Positions 1 to 8,925 of a stretch of DNA of 64,000 bases are shown in pieces. The stretch is from Duganella qianjiadongensis. GTDB lineage: Bacteria > Pseudomonadota > Gammaproteobacteria > Burkholderiales > Burkholderiaceae_D. The stretch spans positions 124,001 to 188,000 of the forward strand of contig NZ_WWCM01000001.1 of NCBI RefSeq assembly GCF_009857915.1, written 5' to 3'. The notes under the pieces were generated by a model, which was not told the DNA's origin, ran no database searches, and saw only the letters and a program-made list of their open reading frames with translations. Both the position numbers and the translations under genes were made by a program. Position 1 is the stretch's first letter, and every line of letters begins with the position of its first letter.

Positions 1-59
1 CTGCCATGATACATGGCGGACGCACGCTGCGGGGAAACTGGCGCGCTTGCGGCGGCAGA

Positions 60-2711
60 TTATGCCAGCGCTGGCGCCAGCCGGCCCAGGCCGGCACTGG
101 CCGGCATCTGGCGCAGCAGCAGCTGGCGCAGCTGCTCGGGCGCCAGCGGACGGCTGAACAGATAGCCCTGCATCTCGTCGCAGCCATTGTGACGCAGGAA
201 GGCGCGCTGCTCTTCCGTTTCCACCCCTTCGGCAATCACGCGCAGACGCAGCTGGTGCGCCAGCCCGATGATGGAGCTGGCGATGGCTTCATCGCCGGCA
301 TTGCTGCCCAGATCGCGCACAAAGGACTTATCGATTTTCAGTGTGCTGATGGGGAAGGACTTCAGCGCCGACAGGCTGGAGTAACCGGTGCCGAAATCGT
401 CGATGGAGAGCGAAATGCCCATCGCCCGCAGCTCGCCCATCTTGGCCACCGCCTGCTGCAGATCGCGCATGATCACCCCTTCCGTCACTTCCAGCTCCAG
501 CCATTCCGGCGCCAGCCCGCTCTCTTCCAGCGCCTGCGCCACGCGCTGCACCAGCCGCTGCTCTTCGAACTGGCGCGGCGAAACGTTGACGGAAATGCGC
601 AGCGGCGGCAGACCCGCCTCCTGCCATAGCTGGTTCTGCCGGCAGGCTGTCTGCAGCACCCATTCGCCCAGCGCGAAGATCATGCCGCTCTCCTCGGCCA
701 GCGGAATGAAACGGTCCGGCCCCAGCAGGCCGTATTCGGGATGGGCCCAGCGCACCAGCGCTTCCACCCCGAAGATATGGCCGCTACGCAGGTCCACCTT
801 GGGCTGGTACACCAGCTGGAACTGGCCATCGTCCACCGCATTGCGCAAGCCTTCCAGCAGATGCAGCTTGCGTTCGATGGTGGCATTCATTTCGCGCGTA
901 TAGAACTGGCAGTTATTCTTGCCGGTATCCTTGGCGCGGTACATAGCCGTATCGGCATGCATCAGCAGGGTTTCGGCATCAGCGCCATCGTCCGGATACA
1001 CCGCTACCCCGATGCTGCAGCTGACCTGTACCTCCTGATCGCACAGCAGTATGGCTTCAAGCACGGCTTCGCGCACCCGTTCCAGCACGGGCGCCGCTTC
1101 CACCCCGTAGCTTTCGTTCAGCAGCAGGACAAACTCGTCGCCACCGAAGCGCCCCACCACGTCACCGGCACGCAGGCAGCCAGCCATGCGCTCGGCCACT
1201 ACTTTCAGCAATTCGTCGCCGGCGTTGTGGCCCAGACTGTCGTTGACCAGCTTGAAACCATCGAGGTCGATAAACGCCACCAGCAGCGCACTGTTGTGGC
1301 GGTGCGCCTGAGCGATAGCCTGCTCCAGCCGCGCGCCTATCATGCTGCGGTTGGGCAGACCGGTCAGCGTATCGTGGTGGGCCAGATGCAGCATGCGTTC
1401 TTCCGCCAGCTTGCGTTCGCTGATATCGCGCACGATGGCCACTACCCCGCCTTCCACCGCCACCATCTGCTGGTGCAGCCAGCGCGCCTTGAGCTGGGGC
1501 AGATTGTTTTCCCATTCCTGTTCGTGCACGCCGCCCAGCTGCATCACCCGCACCATGCCGGCAAACATGGCGCTGCTGCGCGCCTGCGGCGACAGGCCGC
1601 ATAGAGTCATGCCGCGCAGCTGCTCCTTGCTGTGGCCTATCATCTTCTCGGCGCGCGAATTGGTATCGAAGAAGGCGAAGTCGCAAATCTCGCCGTGGCT
1701 GTCGTACACGGCGCGCAGCACGAAGAAGGCATCCATGCTGGCTGCTGTCGCGGCCGCATAGGTTTCCTGCGCGCGCCGCACGTGGGTACGGTGGCGCGCG
1801 CCCTGCCAGGCCCACAGGCACAGCAGGGTGGTGCCCAGCGCCAGCACGGCGCTGGCAATCCCGGCCTGCCACAGCTTGTCCTTGCGCTGGCGCTCGAAGC
1901 CGCTCATGGCTTCCTGCTCCGCCAGGCCCACCACCACATTCAGCGCCACGCCATGCAGTTCGCGCATGTCGCTATAGCGCTCCACCCCTTCCAGACGGCG
2001 GAACTCGTCGCTGCTCAGGCGCTGGCCGAAAGTCAGCTTGTCGCCTGTGCGCAGCGCCCGCACTATGCCATCGGAGCCCACCAGCCCCAGCATGCCCAGC
2101 TCGCCCAGGCGGCTGCGCTCGTAGCTGCTGGTGAAATAGGCCGGATCGGTTTCCACGATGACGATGCCGGCAAAATTGCCCAGCGCATCGTCGAGGCGGC
2201 GGGTAAAGTGCACATGCCAGTCGTTGTTGGCCACGTCGCGGCTTACCGGGCTGACGTAGGTCGCGCCGCTGTCGCGTTCCTGATGCACGCTGAAATAAGG
2301 CTGGTCAGCCACCGACATGGCGCTGCGGCGCGGCCGGCTGGCCACCACCTGACCGTTGCGGTCGACGATGCTGACGTTGAACACCACCCCGGGCGGCAGC
2401 AGCCCTACCCGTTCCAGTTCGGCGAATGCACCGAGCGCACCTTTGCGCTCGACGGCATATTTCACCACGCGCAGGGTCTGGTCTATGCTATCGAGGCTGC
2501 GCGACACCTGCGCCTCGTAAGTGCCCATCAGCTCGCGCAGCGAATCGCTGACGGCTTCCTGCGCATGGGCTCTTTCGTTATTGATTTCATGGAAGGTCAC
2601 CAGCCAGATCGCCAGCAGCAGCAAGCCGGCGAACACAGGCAGCGCCAGATAGGTATCGATACCCCGGCGCAGCCACGGGCGCCGGCGCGCAAACAGCGAC
2701 TTGCGCATCAT
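60..2711 (-). CDS. CACHE-PAS-GGDEF-EAL c-di-GMP turnover protein
   Basis: Inner-membrane c-di-GMP enzyme of 883 aa. A first membrane segment lies at about residues 20-40, followed by a periplasmic double-CACHE-like sensor to about 280 and a second membrane segment at 282-302. Then come a PAS domain (about 315-430), GGDEF and EAL. The cyclase motif GGDEF is intact at 523-527 and is preceded by an RAGD inhibitory site at 514-517. The EAL half has EALVRW, the [10 protein letters not shown] loop, KIDKSFV and EGVE, so both activities look possible. The start overlaps the stop of the upstream solute-binding-like gene as ATGA, making it the last gene of a three-gene operon (porin, binding protein, this gene). 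The periplasmic partner may feed ligand information to the CACHE domain; that is inference. Confidence 0.93.
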   Translation of the reverse strand: MMRKSLFARRRPWLRRGIDTYLALPVFAGLLLLAIWLVTFHEINNERAHAQEAVSDSLRELMGTYEAQVSRSLDSIDQTLRVVKYAVERKGALGAFAELERVGLLPPGVVFNVSIVDRNGQVVASRPRRSAMSVADQPYFSVHQERDSGATYVSPVSRDVANNDWHVHFTRRLDDALGNFAGIVIVETDPAYFTSSYERSRLGELGMLGLVGSDGIVRALRTGDKLTFGQRLSSDEFRRLEGVERYSDMRELHGVALNVVVGLAEQEAMSGFERQRKDKLWQAGIASAVLALGTTLLCLWAWQGARHRTHVRRAQETYAAATAASMDAFFVLRAVYDSHGEICDFAFFDTNSRAEKMIGHSKEQLRGMTLCGLSPQARSSAMFAGMVRVMQLGGVHEQEWENNLPQLKARWLHQQMVAVEGGVVAIVRDISERKLAEERMLHLAHHDTLTGLPNRSMIGARLEQAIAQAHRHNSALLVAFIDLDGFKLVNDSLGHNAGDELLKVVAERMAGCLRAGDVVGRFGGDEFVLLLNESYGVEAAPVLERVREAVLEAILLCDQEVQVSCSIGVAVYPDDGADAETLLMHADTAMYRAKDTGKNNCQFYTREMNATIERKLHLLEGLRNAVDDGQFQLVYQPKVDLRSGHIFGVEALVRWAHPEYGLLGPDRFIPLAEESGMIFALGEWVLQTACRQNQLWQEAGLPPLRISVNVSPRQFEEQRLVQRVAQALEESGLAPEWLELEVTEGVIMRDLQQAVAKMGELRAMGISLSIDDFGTGYSSLSALKSFPISTLKIDKSFVRDLGSNAGDEAIASSIIGLAHQLRLRVIAEGVETEEQRAFLRHNGCDEMQGYLFSRPLAPEQLRQLLLRQMPASAGLGRLAPALA

Positions 2712-3151
2712 CGCAGCACCAGCACGGCTTTAACGCTGGCATCGAGCGCACTGCGTTCGAGGTAGGCGATCATGGCGGGATTGTCCGCCACCAGCTTGCG
2801 GATGGCCGGCATGGAACTGAGTTCGCGCGGCGGCTGGCCACGGCCGGTGAACACCATACGGGTCCAGTAGGCTTTCATCAGCGCCGGCGATTTGCCCGCC
2901 ACGCGGTTGTAGAACTCGTCGCGCAGGGCATGGCCCAGCGGCAGGTCGAGCGCCTGCACTTCCTCGCCGCCGGGCAGGCGCGCGGTACGGGCGAGGAATA
3001 TGTCGGCCACCTGCTCGCTGGTCAGCGCCACTACCGAACTGCGCGCGGAGACGATGACCACCATCTCGGCAGCAGCGGCCGCGCTGCCATCGGCCAGCAG
3101 CAGCATCAGGCTGACGCCGAAAGCGCAGCATTGTTGCCAGAGTCTAGACAT
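2708..3151 (-). CDS. Periplasmic phosphate-binding-like (PBP superfamily) small protein
   Basis: A protein of 147 aa with a signal peptide (MSRLWQQCCAFGVSLMLLL, then a small-residue cleavage region) and a short type-2 periplasmic-binding-like domain. The segment LTSEQVADIFLART and the ending MIAYLERSALDASVKAVLVL resemble the PstS-like PBP domains often found beside signalling genes. It is far shorter than a full PstS (about 330 aa), so it carries one lobe at most and is unlikely to drive an ABC transporter; no ABC genes are adjacent. The start at 3151 was chosen over a longer frame because that frame would run into the porin gene and this one has a good signal peptide. It sits between the porin and the GGDEF-EAL gene, overlapping the latter by 4 bases. 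Confidence 0.82.
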   Translation of the reverse strand: MSRLWQQCCAFGVSLMLLLADGSAAAAAEMVVIVSARSSVVALTSEQVADIFLARTARLPGGEEVQALDLPLGHALRDEFYNRVAGKSPALMKAYWTRMVFTGRGQPPRELSSMPAIRKLVADNPAMIAYLERSALDASVKAVLVLR

Positions 3152-3161
3152 GGCCGCCCCG

Positions 3162-4406
3162 TCAGAAAACAAAATCCAGCGCCACGCTGAACACGCTGAC
3201 GGCATGGCCGGCGCGGAAGCCGGGCTGGATGTTGATCAGCGTGCCGCGCGTGCCCGTTACCGGCATCAGGCGCTCGTACTGCAGCTTCAATGCATAGTTC
3301 GGCGCCACATCCCAGCGCACGCCGCTGGTGACGCTATGCTGATGCGGTATCGCCGCGAGCAGATAATTGAGGCTGCTACTGAGCTGGCTGGCGCGCGCCA
3401 GCTGCAGGCTGTCCAGACCGGCCAGCGGCAGCCCGGGGTCCTGTATGGCAGAAACGGGCTGGGCGATGGCATACCCCAGATACGGTGTCCAGTTGCCCAG
3501 CCGTACACCGCCGCTCAGGTAGGCAGCACTGCGGTGACCGAGGAAGGAGTGGCTGACCATGCTGGCCGCTTCGCCCGTCAGGAACCAGTCGCAGGTATCG
3601 TAGCTGAAGCCCAGTGCCACGGTACCGGTGCGGGCATTGTCGAGCGCGTAGCGCTGCGCCAGCAGTACTCCGGCAGGGCCGGACTGCTGCAGGCCGTCGA
3701 ACAGCTGCGGCGCCAGATTAGCCGACACCCGGGTAGTCATGGCGCTCAGACGCAGCGACAGTGCGCCCAGCGTGGCGCTATGCGACAGGCCCGTCATGGC
3801 CTGCGCCTTGGCCCGCGCCTGCGGCTTGAACGGCACATCGGCGTGGCCATAGAACAGCTGGGTAACGTGGGTCATCTCGCCGCTGGACCAGCGGTAGTTG
3901 GCGTCGATGCCGTCGCTATTGGTGATAGGGATGGCGCCATACAGTTCCACCGGCGGCCGTACCCACGGCAGCGCATAGCCTGCCTTGCGGTAGTCGCCCA
4001 CCAGCAGCAGGGGCAAAGCGATGCGACCCAGCCGCAGATCAAGTTCGGGGCTGAGACGGTATTTCAGATTGGCCCATTCCAGTTGCGGCGCATAGCCATT
4101 CTGCAGGCTGCGCTCGGCAACCACTTGCACCACCATGACCCATTGCGGGTCGAGCTGCCAGTCGGCCTGCACGCCGAGCCGGCTATCCACATCGGGGCTC
4201 CAGGCCTTGCTGGCGCCGGCGGTACCGGGATTGAGTGCGCTGGCGCTGTAGTCGGCCTGACTTTCATTGCTATGGACATAAGCGAGCGTGCCGAAACCGC
4301 TGAGCCGCCAGCCGGCAGGCGGCATCTCGTCCGCCCATGCAGCGGCAGCCGCGAGCAGCGATAGCAGCGCCAGACTGCGGCGCAGAAGAATGGGGGCAAA
4401 CGCCAT
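3162..4406 (-). CDS. Porin-like outer-membrane beta-barrel protein
   Basis: A protein of 414 aa with a signal peptide (MAFAPILLRRSLALLSLLAAAAAWA, cut before DEMPP). A long run of alternating polar and hydrophobic strands follows, and the chain ends in the C-terminal phenylalanine (SVALDFVF) recognised by the BAM machinery. No cytoplasmic or enzymatic motif is visible. Segments such as WRLSGFGTLAYVHSN and YKLQYERL-like strands look like porins or phosphate-selective OprP-like barrels, but the exact family is uncertain. It is the first gene of the operon that continues into the solute-binding-like protein and the CACHE-GGDEF-EAL protein, so it may be the entry channel for the sensed solute (inference). 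The start is set by the signal peptide; a longer frame adds 22 residues without export character. Confidence 0.8.
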   Translation of the reverse strand: MAFAPILLRRSLALLSLLAAAAAWADEMPPAGWRLSGFGTLAYVHSNESQADYSASALNPGTAGASKAWSPDVDSRLGVQADWQLDPQWVMVVQVVAERSLQNGYAPQLEWANLKYRLSPELDLRLGRIALPLLLVGDYRKAGYALPWVRPPVELYGAIPITNSDGIDANYRWSSGEMTHVTQLFYGHADVPFKPQARAKAQAMTGLSHSATLGALSLRLSAMTTRVSANLAPQLFDGLQQSGPAGVLLAQRYALDNARTGTVALGFSYDTCDWFLTGEAASMVSHSFLGHRSAAYLSGGVRLGNWTPYLGYAIAQPVSAIQDPGLPLAGLDSLQLARASQLSSSLNYLLAAIPHQHSVTSGVRWDVAPNYALKLQYERLMPVTGTRGTLINIQPGFRAGHAVSVFSVALDFVF

Positions 4407-4929
4407 GTTGTGTCCAGAGTGTAGGGAAAAGCGCCGCAGCGGGCCTAAGCTGGCCGGCTGCTTCAGGCGCATAGGCTGGCCTGAATACGGGCGCCGGAAA
4501 AACCGGAAGGCGAACTTTATACTTCCAAACGGAAACTGTCGATGAATTAGAGCAATATACCAAAAATCAAATACGGCGCTGCCGGGAATTTGTTTGCGCG
4601 CTGAACAAATCCGGCAGATATCGCCATAAAGCGATAGCTTCCGTTGATGGAATCAACAAGAGATCAAATTCAGCATTTATACGCTGCATTTAATAAAATT
4701 AATTGATGGTCGCTACAAAGTCCCGCCGATTCTTCACAAATCGCGTCGTCCAGATGAAAGTTCGCCAGATCAAGCTCGAACCGACTATGCGGCTGGCAAA
4801 CTGCTAGCGGAAAATTATCGCCCTGCATCTTGCAACTCGAAAGCTATATTCTGCGCCCGATCAAATCTCTGCGGCCACCGCCAGTCTGGCCGCCCGCCGC
4901 ACGCTGATCCCTGTAACTGCGCCTGGAAC
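4407..4929. other. 523-base intergenic region upstream of the porin operon
   Basis: No convincing gene is visible here. The part nearest the porin is AT-richer than the coding DNA and must hold the operon promoter and the end of the XRE gene transcript. It contains a hairpin-forming repeat at 4579-4617 (listed separately), a short palindrome TATCGC/GCGATA at about 4619-4636, and GTTGAT-GGA-ATCAAC at 4643-4657. The last resembles an FNR site but has a 3-base spacer instead of 4. Confidence 0.6.
4579..4617. repeat. Inverted repeat in the porin operon leader/promoter region
   Basis: CTGCCGG at 4579-4585 and ATTTGTT at 4588-4594 pair with AACAAAT at 4604-4610 and CCGGCAG at 4611-4617. This gives a 14-base-pair stem with a 2-base bulge and a 9-base loop. 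It lies about 175 bases upstream of the porin start. There is no T-run, so it is more likely a protein-binding site or leader structure than a terminator. Confidence 0.55.
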
Positions 4930-5190
4930 TCAGTGTGTGGTGCTGCCGCTGCTCTGGCGTCGCTTGAGTTCGGCGATAGGCGTGCCGAACGCTTCATGCA
5001 CGCGCAGCAGCACTTCGGCGCTGACCTCGGCACGGCCATGGCGTATCTTGCTGATGCTGGACGGTGCCAGCTGCAGCACGCGGCTAAGCTCGGCATCATT
5101 TTTCAGCTGCTGTTCGCGGATCACGCTGTCGAGGAAGCCGTTAGGATAGTTCTCGGGCAAGGCGCCGCGTCCACGTGGAATTTTCATCAT
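4930..5190 (-). CDS. Small XRE-family helix-turn-helix protein
   Basis: An 86-aa DNA-binding protein that is essentially one HTH_XRE domain. The core reads ELSRVLQLAPSSISKIRHGRAEVSAEVLLRVHEAFG, with the SxISKIRxG recognition-helix pattern. The N-terminus (PRGRGALPENYPNGFLDSVI) is short, and there is no second domain for ligand or oligomerisation. Its ATG overlaps the stop of the upstream REC-HD-GYP gene as ATGATGA, so the two are co-translated. A GGAG ribosome site lies 6 bases before the first ATG at 5190. It probably acts as an output or accessory regulator of the HD-GYP protein, though no target can be read from sequence. Confidence 0.82.
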   Translation of the reverse strand: MMKIPRGRGALPENYPNGFLDSVIREQQLKNDAELSRVLQLAPSSISKIRHGRAEVSAEVLLRVHEAFGTPIAELKRRQSSGSTTH

Positions 5191-6248
5191 GCTGCTCTCC
5201 GGGTAGCCCTCTGGGCTTGTTGTTCATAATGGGTATGGATGATGCGGACTCCGACCATGTCGCGTAACAGCGCGTCGACACACTCGGGATCGAACTGGCT
5301 GCCGCGGCCATCGCGCAGATACTGCGCGGCCGTGGCGATGTCCCAGCCGGGACGGTAAGGTTTGGCACTGGTCAGGGCGTCGAACACGTCGGCCACGGCA
5401 ACGATGCGCGCTTCCAGCGCAATGGCAGTGCCGGCCAGCCCCTGCGGGTAGCCGCTGCCATCGAAATGCTCATGGTGGCTGTGCGCCATGCGCGCCGCCA
5501 TCTGCAGCAGCGGCACATCGCTGTCGGCCAGAATGGCCGCGCCTTTTTCCGCATGGGTGCGCATCAGGGCCAGTTCGGCCTGATCCAGCACCCCCGTCTT
5601 GCACAGCAGTTCGTCCGGCAGCGCCAGCTTGCCTACATCATGCAGCGGCGCGGCATCGGCGATCATCTGGCACAGGTTGTCGTCCAGCCTCAGCTGGTGC
5701 GCGATCAGCAGGGCATAATCGGCAATCCGGGTCATGTGGGCCGAGGTGTCGGGATCGCGCCGCTGCACCGCTTCCAGCAGGCGTTGCACCAGCTCCGTGG
5801 TACGGGCGCTGGCCTTGGCTTCGGCCTGCTGCACGGCATAGCCCAGACGCTCGGTATGTTCGGTCAGGCGGTTCTGCCCCAGCCGCCACACCAGCAGGTT
5901 GCCGATGCGGGCATGCAGCTCCGTATGATTGAACGGGCGGGTAAGAAAATCGTTGGCCCCCAGCCGCAGCGCCTCGTGGCGCACGGCCTGTGCCGTATCG
6001 GCGGTCAGCATCATGACGGGCACGTTCTGCAGGCCGGGCAGCATGCGCAGGCGGCGCAGGCAAGCCAGCCCGTCCAGTTGCGGCATCTGGTAGTCCAGCA
6101 GCACCAGATCCGGCACTTCCTGCGCACACCATGCCAGCGCCGCTTCGGGATCGCTAAACGGCAAGGGCTGGGCCACGGCGATAGTGCCCAGTACATGGCT
6201 GAGCAATGCCAGATTTAATGGATTGTCATCAATGATCAGAACTTTCAT
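5187..6248 (-). CDS. Response regulator with HD-GYP phosphodiesterase output
   Basis: A cytoplasmic protein of 353 aa. The receiver domain (1-120) has acidic D7-D8 and phosphoacceptor D52 in LVLLDYQMPQLDG. A coiled linker leads to an HD-GYP domain (about 150-335) with H203-D204 in HDVGKLALPDE and GYP at 266-268 within HHEHFDGSGYPQG. Those residues support c-di-GMP hydrolysis. In the receiver the usual LxKP lysine is arginine (FLTRPF), which may alter phosphorylation behaviour. The start at 6248 (MKVLIIDD) fits the receiver fold; the longer frame adds 12 unrelated residues. It is divergent from the HTH-REC/kinase operon and overlaps the small XRE gene downstream, so that kinase block is the likely phosphodonor (inference). 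Confidence 0.93.
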   Translation of the reverse strand: MKVLIIDDNPLNLALLSHVLGTIAVAQPLPFSDPEAALAWCAQEVPDLVLLDYQMPQLDGLACLRRLRMLPGLQNVPVMMLTADTAQAVRHEALRLGANDFLTRPFNHTELHARIGNLLVWRLGQNRLTEHTERLGYAVQQAEAKASARTTELVQRLLEAVQRRDPDTSAHMTRIADYALLIAHQLRLDDNLCQMIADAAPLHDVGKLALPDELLCKTGVLDQAELALMRTHAEKGAAILADSDVPLLQMAARMAHSHHEHFDGSGYPQGLAGTAIALEARIVAVADVFDALTSAKPYRPGWDIATAAQYLRDGRGSQFDPECVDALLRDMVGVRIIHTHYEQQAQRATRRAA

Positions 6249-6428
6249 GCTCGCTCCTGCTCTTCCCTGTCCGCTGCCTTGCACGCTGCTGCCGCACCCG
6301 CTCTATGTGGCGCCGGTCTGCCTGCCAACGGGCCCCGCTACGCCACCACTAGGCGGAATACTGTTTCGGCGGCATAATGCAGCTATGAACGCGATGGCCG
6401 ATAAAAACAATTATACCGAGCTTTTTGC

Positions 6429-6443
6429 GAATTCAACAAATTT
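6429..6443. promoter_or_regulatory. Candidate operator, copy 1 of a GAATTyrACAAATTT motif
   Basis: GAATTCAACAAATTT lies 60 bases before the HTH-REC gene and in the divergent control region shared with the REC-HD-GYP gene. A 13-of-15 match (GAATTTGACAAATTT) recurs at 7135-7149 upstream of the sensor kinase. The surrounding sequence is strongly AT-rich. The recurrence suggests a binding site for a local regulator, perhaps the HTH-REC protein itself. Confidence 0.4.
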
Positions 6444-6488
6444 GGTATATTTAAATTCTACTGTGGCTAATTTGGGACTTATCTGAGA

Positions 6489-7118
6489 ATGAAAAACGCA
6501 ACGCAAGCCGATGAAGTGTGCACCACCCAGCGCGCCGCCGAGATCCTCGGCGTCTCGGTCTCTTCCGTGCAGCAACTGGTCGAAGCGGGCGTCATCGAGG
6601 CCTGGAAAACCAAGGGCGGCCACCGCCGCATTCCCCTCGCCGCCGTGCTGGCCTATAAGCTGCAACCGGCGGCCGGCTCGCTGGCGGCCCAGCCCGCAGC
6701 CGTGCTGGCCAACCGCAATAACAATGCCATCCCCACGATACTGGTGGTGGAAGACAACCCCATGCAGCGGCAGGTGTACGAGACCCAGATCGCCAGCTGG
6801 AACCTGCAGGCCACGCTGACTTTCTGCGAGAACGGCTATCAGGCCCTGCTGGAAATTGCCCGCCGCCAGCCCGACATCGTGCTGGCCGACATCGTTATGG
6901 ACGGCATCGACGGCTATGAACTGATCAACACCATCGTGGCTGATCCGCTGCTGCGCCCGATGCATATCGCCATCCTGTCCAGCCTGGATCCGGCCGAGCT
7001 GCAGTCGCGTGGCGGCGTACCCCGCGGCGTGGTATTTTTCCCCAAACCTGTCAATTATGATGAACTGCGGGGCTACCTGAAGGCATGCTGCGCCCAGCAC
7101 GAACGTAACCGGCAGTAA
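6489..7118 (+). CDS. Excisionase/MerR-type HTH fused to a receiver domain
   Basis: A 209-aa response regulator with unusual domain order. An excisionase-type winged HTH comes first (about 10-58: TTQRAAEILGVSVSSVQQLVEAGVIEAWKT, then GGHRRIPL), followed by an Ala/Gln-rich linker and a receiver domain (84-205). The receiver has E88-D89, phosphoacceptor D134 in VLADIVMDGIDG and a terminal FPKPV lysine. Most transcriptional response regulators have the receiver first. It leads the block of sensor kinase, Hpt and hybrid kinase, separated from the kinase by 112 AT-rich bases. It probably binds DNA under phosphorelay control; the repeated motif at 6429 and 7135 is a candidate target. Confidence 0.9.
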   Translation: MKNATQADEVCTTQRAAEILGVSVSSVQQLVEAGVIEAWKTKGGHRRIPLAAVLAYKLQPAAGSLAAQPAAVLANRNNNAIPTILVVEDNPMQRQVYETQIASWNLQATLTFCENGYQALLEIARRQPDIVLADIVMDGIDGYELINTIVADPLLRPMHIAILSSLDPAELQSRGGVPRGVVFFPKPVNYDELRGYLKACCAQHERNRQ

Positions 7119-7134
7119 ATTCAGCGGTGTTAAT

Positions 7135-7149
7135 GAATTTGACAAATTT
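7135..7149. promoter_or_regulatory. Candidate operator, copy 2 of a GAATTyrACAAATTT motif
   Basis: GAATTTGACAAATTT lies in the gap between the HTH-REC gene and the sensor kinase, 96 bases before the kinase start. It matches 13 of 15 bases of the motif at 6429-6443. If real, it would give the kinase block its own regulated promoter. Confidence 0.4.
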
Positions 7150-7230
7150 TTGTTTCTGAGGCAATCTTAGGGCTTACTCGCGAGGCCCGCCGCCATTCCG
7201 GCTGGCGGGGGCACGTGCAGGGAGAGGGAA

Positions 7231-8925
7231 ATGTTGCAAGCCGTACAAAGGCATATGGACGCGCGCTGGGTACTCGCGCTGTTTGCCCTGTTGCTCGTTA
7301 GCGGTATCTGGGGATCCACGCTGTGGCAGCTGGATCAGGACCAGAGTCGCTCGATTGCCGTGGCCGAGCGCGAAGCGCAGGATCTGGTACGCCTGTTCGA
7401 CGAGCATGCCAGCCGCACCATTTCCGCTGCCGATCAGGCTGTTACCTTCCTGCGCCACCGCTATAACAGCCTGGGCACCAAACTCGATATGAAACGCGAG
7501 CTGGCCGAAGGTCTGGGCCCCAGCGATCTGTACACGCTATTTTCCATCGTCGACGAACATGCCGACGTAGTGCTGTCGACCCAGCCTTTCACCGCCATCA
7601 ATCTGGCTGACCGGCCGCATATCCGCGTGCACATGCAACCCGGTCCCGACGTACTGTTTGTCAGCCAGCCCGTACTGGGCAGGGTATCGCGCAAGTGGTC
7701 GCTGCAGCTGACCCGCCGCATCAGCAAGCCGGACGGCAGTTTCAACGGCGTGGTCGTGGTGTCGCTGGACCCGCAGTATTTCACCCGTCTGTACAGCGAC
7801 ATCAATGTGGGCCGTCAGGGTTCGATTGCGCTGGTCGGCGACGATGGCGTGGTACGCGCCCGCCGGGTCGGCAATGACGACAGCCGCGGTCAGGATATTT
7901 TCAATACGCCGCTGTTCGCCGCCATGCAGAAGAACCAGCGCGGCACCATGCTGCAGACCGGCCCTATCGACCAGCGCAAGCGCTTCTACGCCTATTCCCA
8001 CCTGCCCGGTGCTCCCCTGTACACCCTGGTCGGTATCGACTACGAAGAAGCGCTGGCCGACTATCAGGAGCGGCGCAATGTGGCACTGACGCTGGCTGGC
8101 GTTACCAGTCTGGTGGTACTGGCCTTCACGGTAGGGATTATCGTGCTGATCGGCCGCCTGATCGTCAGCCGCGAGCAGGCCCATGCCGCCAACCGTGCCA
8201 AATCGCGCTTCCTGTCGAATATGTCGCACGAATTGCGTACGCCGCTCAACGGCATTCTTGGTTATTCGGAACTGCTGCAGGCAGAATTTGCCAACAGCCA
8301 TGCGGGCGGCTTTGCCGATGCCATCCATAGCTGCGGCATCCGCCTGCTCGGGCTGGTCGAAGCGGTGCTGGAACTGAGCAGCCTTGAATCGGGCCAGACC
8401 AAGCTGTCGCCCGAAACTGCCGTGCTGAGCGAGGTGCTGCACGGCGCGCTGGCGCGCCAGCGCGGCGCCGCCGTTGCCAAGGGCCTCAAGCTGGAACTGA
8501 TCAACGGCAGCACTCTGCCTAGCCACCTGATCTGCGACCGCATCAAGCTGATGCGCGTCATGGATATTCTGCTGCATAACGCCATACAGGCCACCGCATC
8601 GGGCAGCATACAGCTGCAGACCGACGCCACGCCTAGCCAGCTGCATTTCCGCGTGCGCGATAGCGGTAGCGGCGTGCCTGTTGCACTGCGTGGACGCCTG
8701 TTCGAACAATTCTCCACTGCCGACGATAGCGCCTCGCGCGCGCGCGACAGCGCCGGACTGGGGCTGGCCATTGCTGCCCGCCTGGTCGAGCTGATGGGAG
8801 GTAAAATTGCACTCGAACATAGCGACGAGCATGGCTCGGTGTTCGTGTTCTGCATACCGTTTATCCGTCCACCCCAGATCGAAGCGCCGGCCCATCCAGC
8901 CGCCAGCGCCAAGGAAGCCGCATGA
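7231..8925 (+). CDS. CACHE-domain sensor histidine kinase
   Basis: A membrane sensor kinase of 564 aa. A transmembrane helix at about 13-33 is followed by a periplasmic double-CACHE-like domain to about 285, a second helix at 288-310, HisKA with H333 in [13 protein letters not shown], and an HATPase_c domain. The nucleotide-binding region shows FEQFST and [19 protein letters not shown] strong GGGAGAGGGAA ribosome site precedes the ATG. There is no receiver domain. Its stop overlaps the Hpt gene as ATGA, and Hpt in turn overlaps the hybrid kinase, so the three are one translational unit. The periplasmic domain resembles those of the hybrid kinase and of the first gene in this window. Confidence 0.93.
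   Translation: MLQAVQRHMDARWVLALFALLLVSGIWGSTLWQLDQDQSRSIAVAEREAQDLVRLFDEHASRTISAADQAVTFLRHRYNSLGTKLDMKRELAEGLGPSDLYTLFSIVDEHADVVLSTQPFTAINLADRPHIRVHMQPGPDVLFVSQPVLGRVSRKWSLQLTRRISKPDGSFNGVVVVSLDPQYFTRLYSDINVGRQGSIALVGDDGVVRARRVGNDDSRGQDIFNTPLFAAMQKNQRGTMLQTGPIDQRKRFYAYSHLPGAPLYTLVGIDYEEALADYQERRNVALTLAGVTSLVVLAFTVGIIVLIGRLIVSREQAHAANRAKSRFLSNMSHELRTPLNGILGYSELLQAEFANSHAGGFADAIHSCGIRLLGLVEAVLELSSLESGQTKLSPETAVLSEVLHGALARQRGAAVAKGLKLELINGSTLPSHLICDRIKLMRVMDILLHNAIQATASGSIQLQTDATPSQLHFRVRDSGSGVPVALRGRLFEQFSTADDSASRARDSAGLGLAIAARLVELMGGKIALEHSDEHGSVFVFCIPFIRPPQIEAPAHPAASAKEAA

Noticed and set aside
3000..4364. Long plus-strand reading frame (454 codons) opposite the porin gene
   Set aside because: It has no signal, domain or ribosome site and is His/Gln/Arg-rich, as expected for an antisense shadow of GC-rich coding DNA; the porin frame has a signal peptide and a terminal F.
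4643..4657. GTTGAT-GGA-ATCAAC as a fourth FNR box
   Set aside because: The spacer is 3 bases, not the 4 required by FNR/Anr, and no -10 element lies at the expected distance upstream of the porin.
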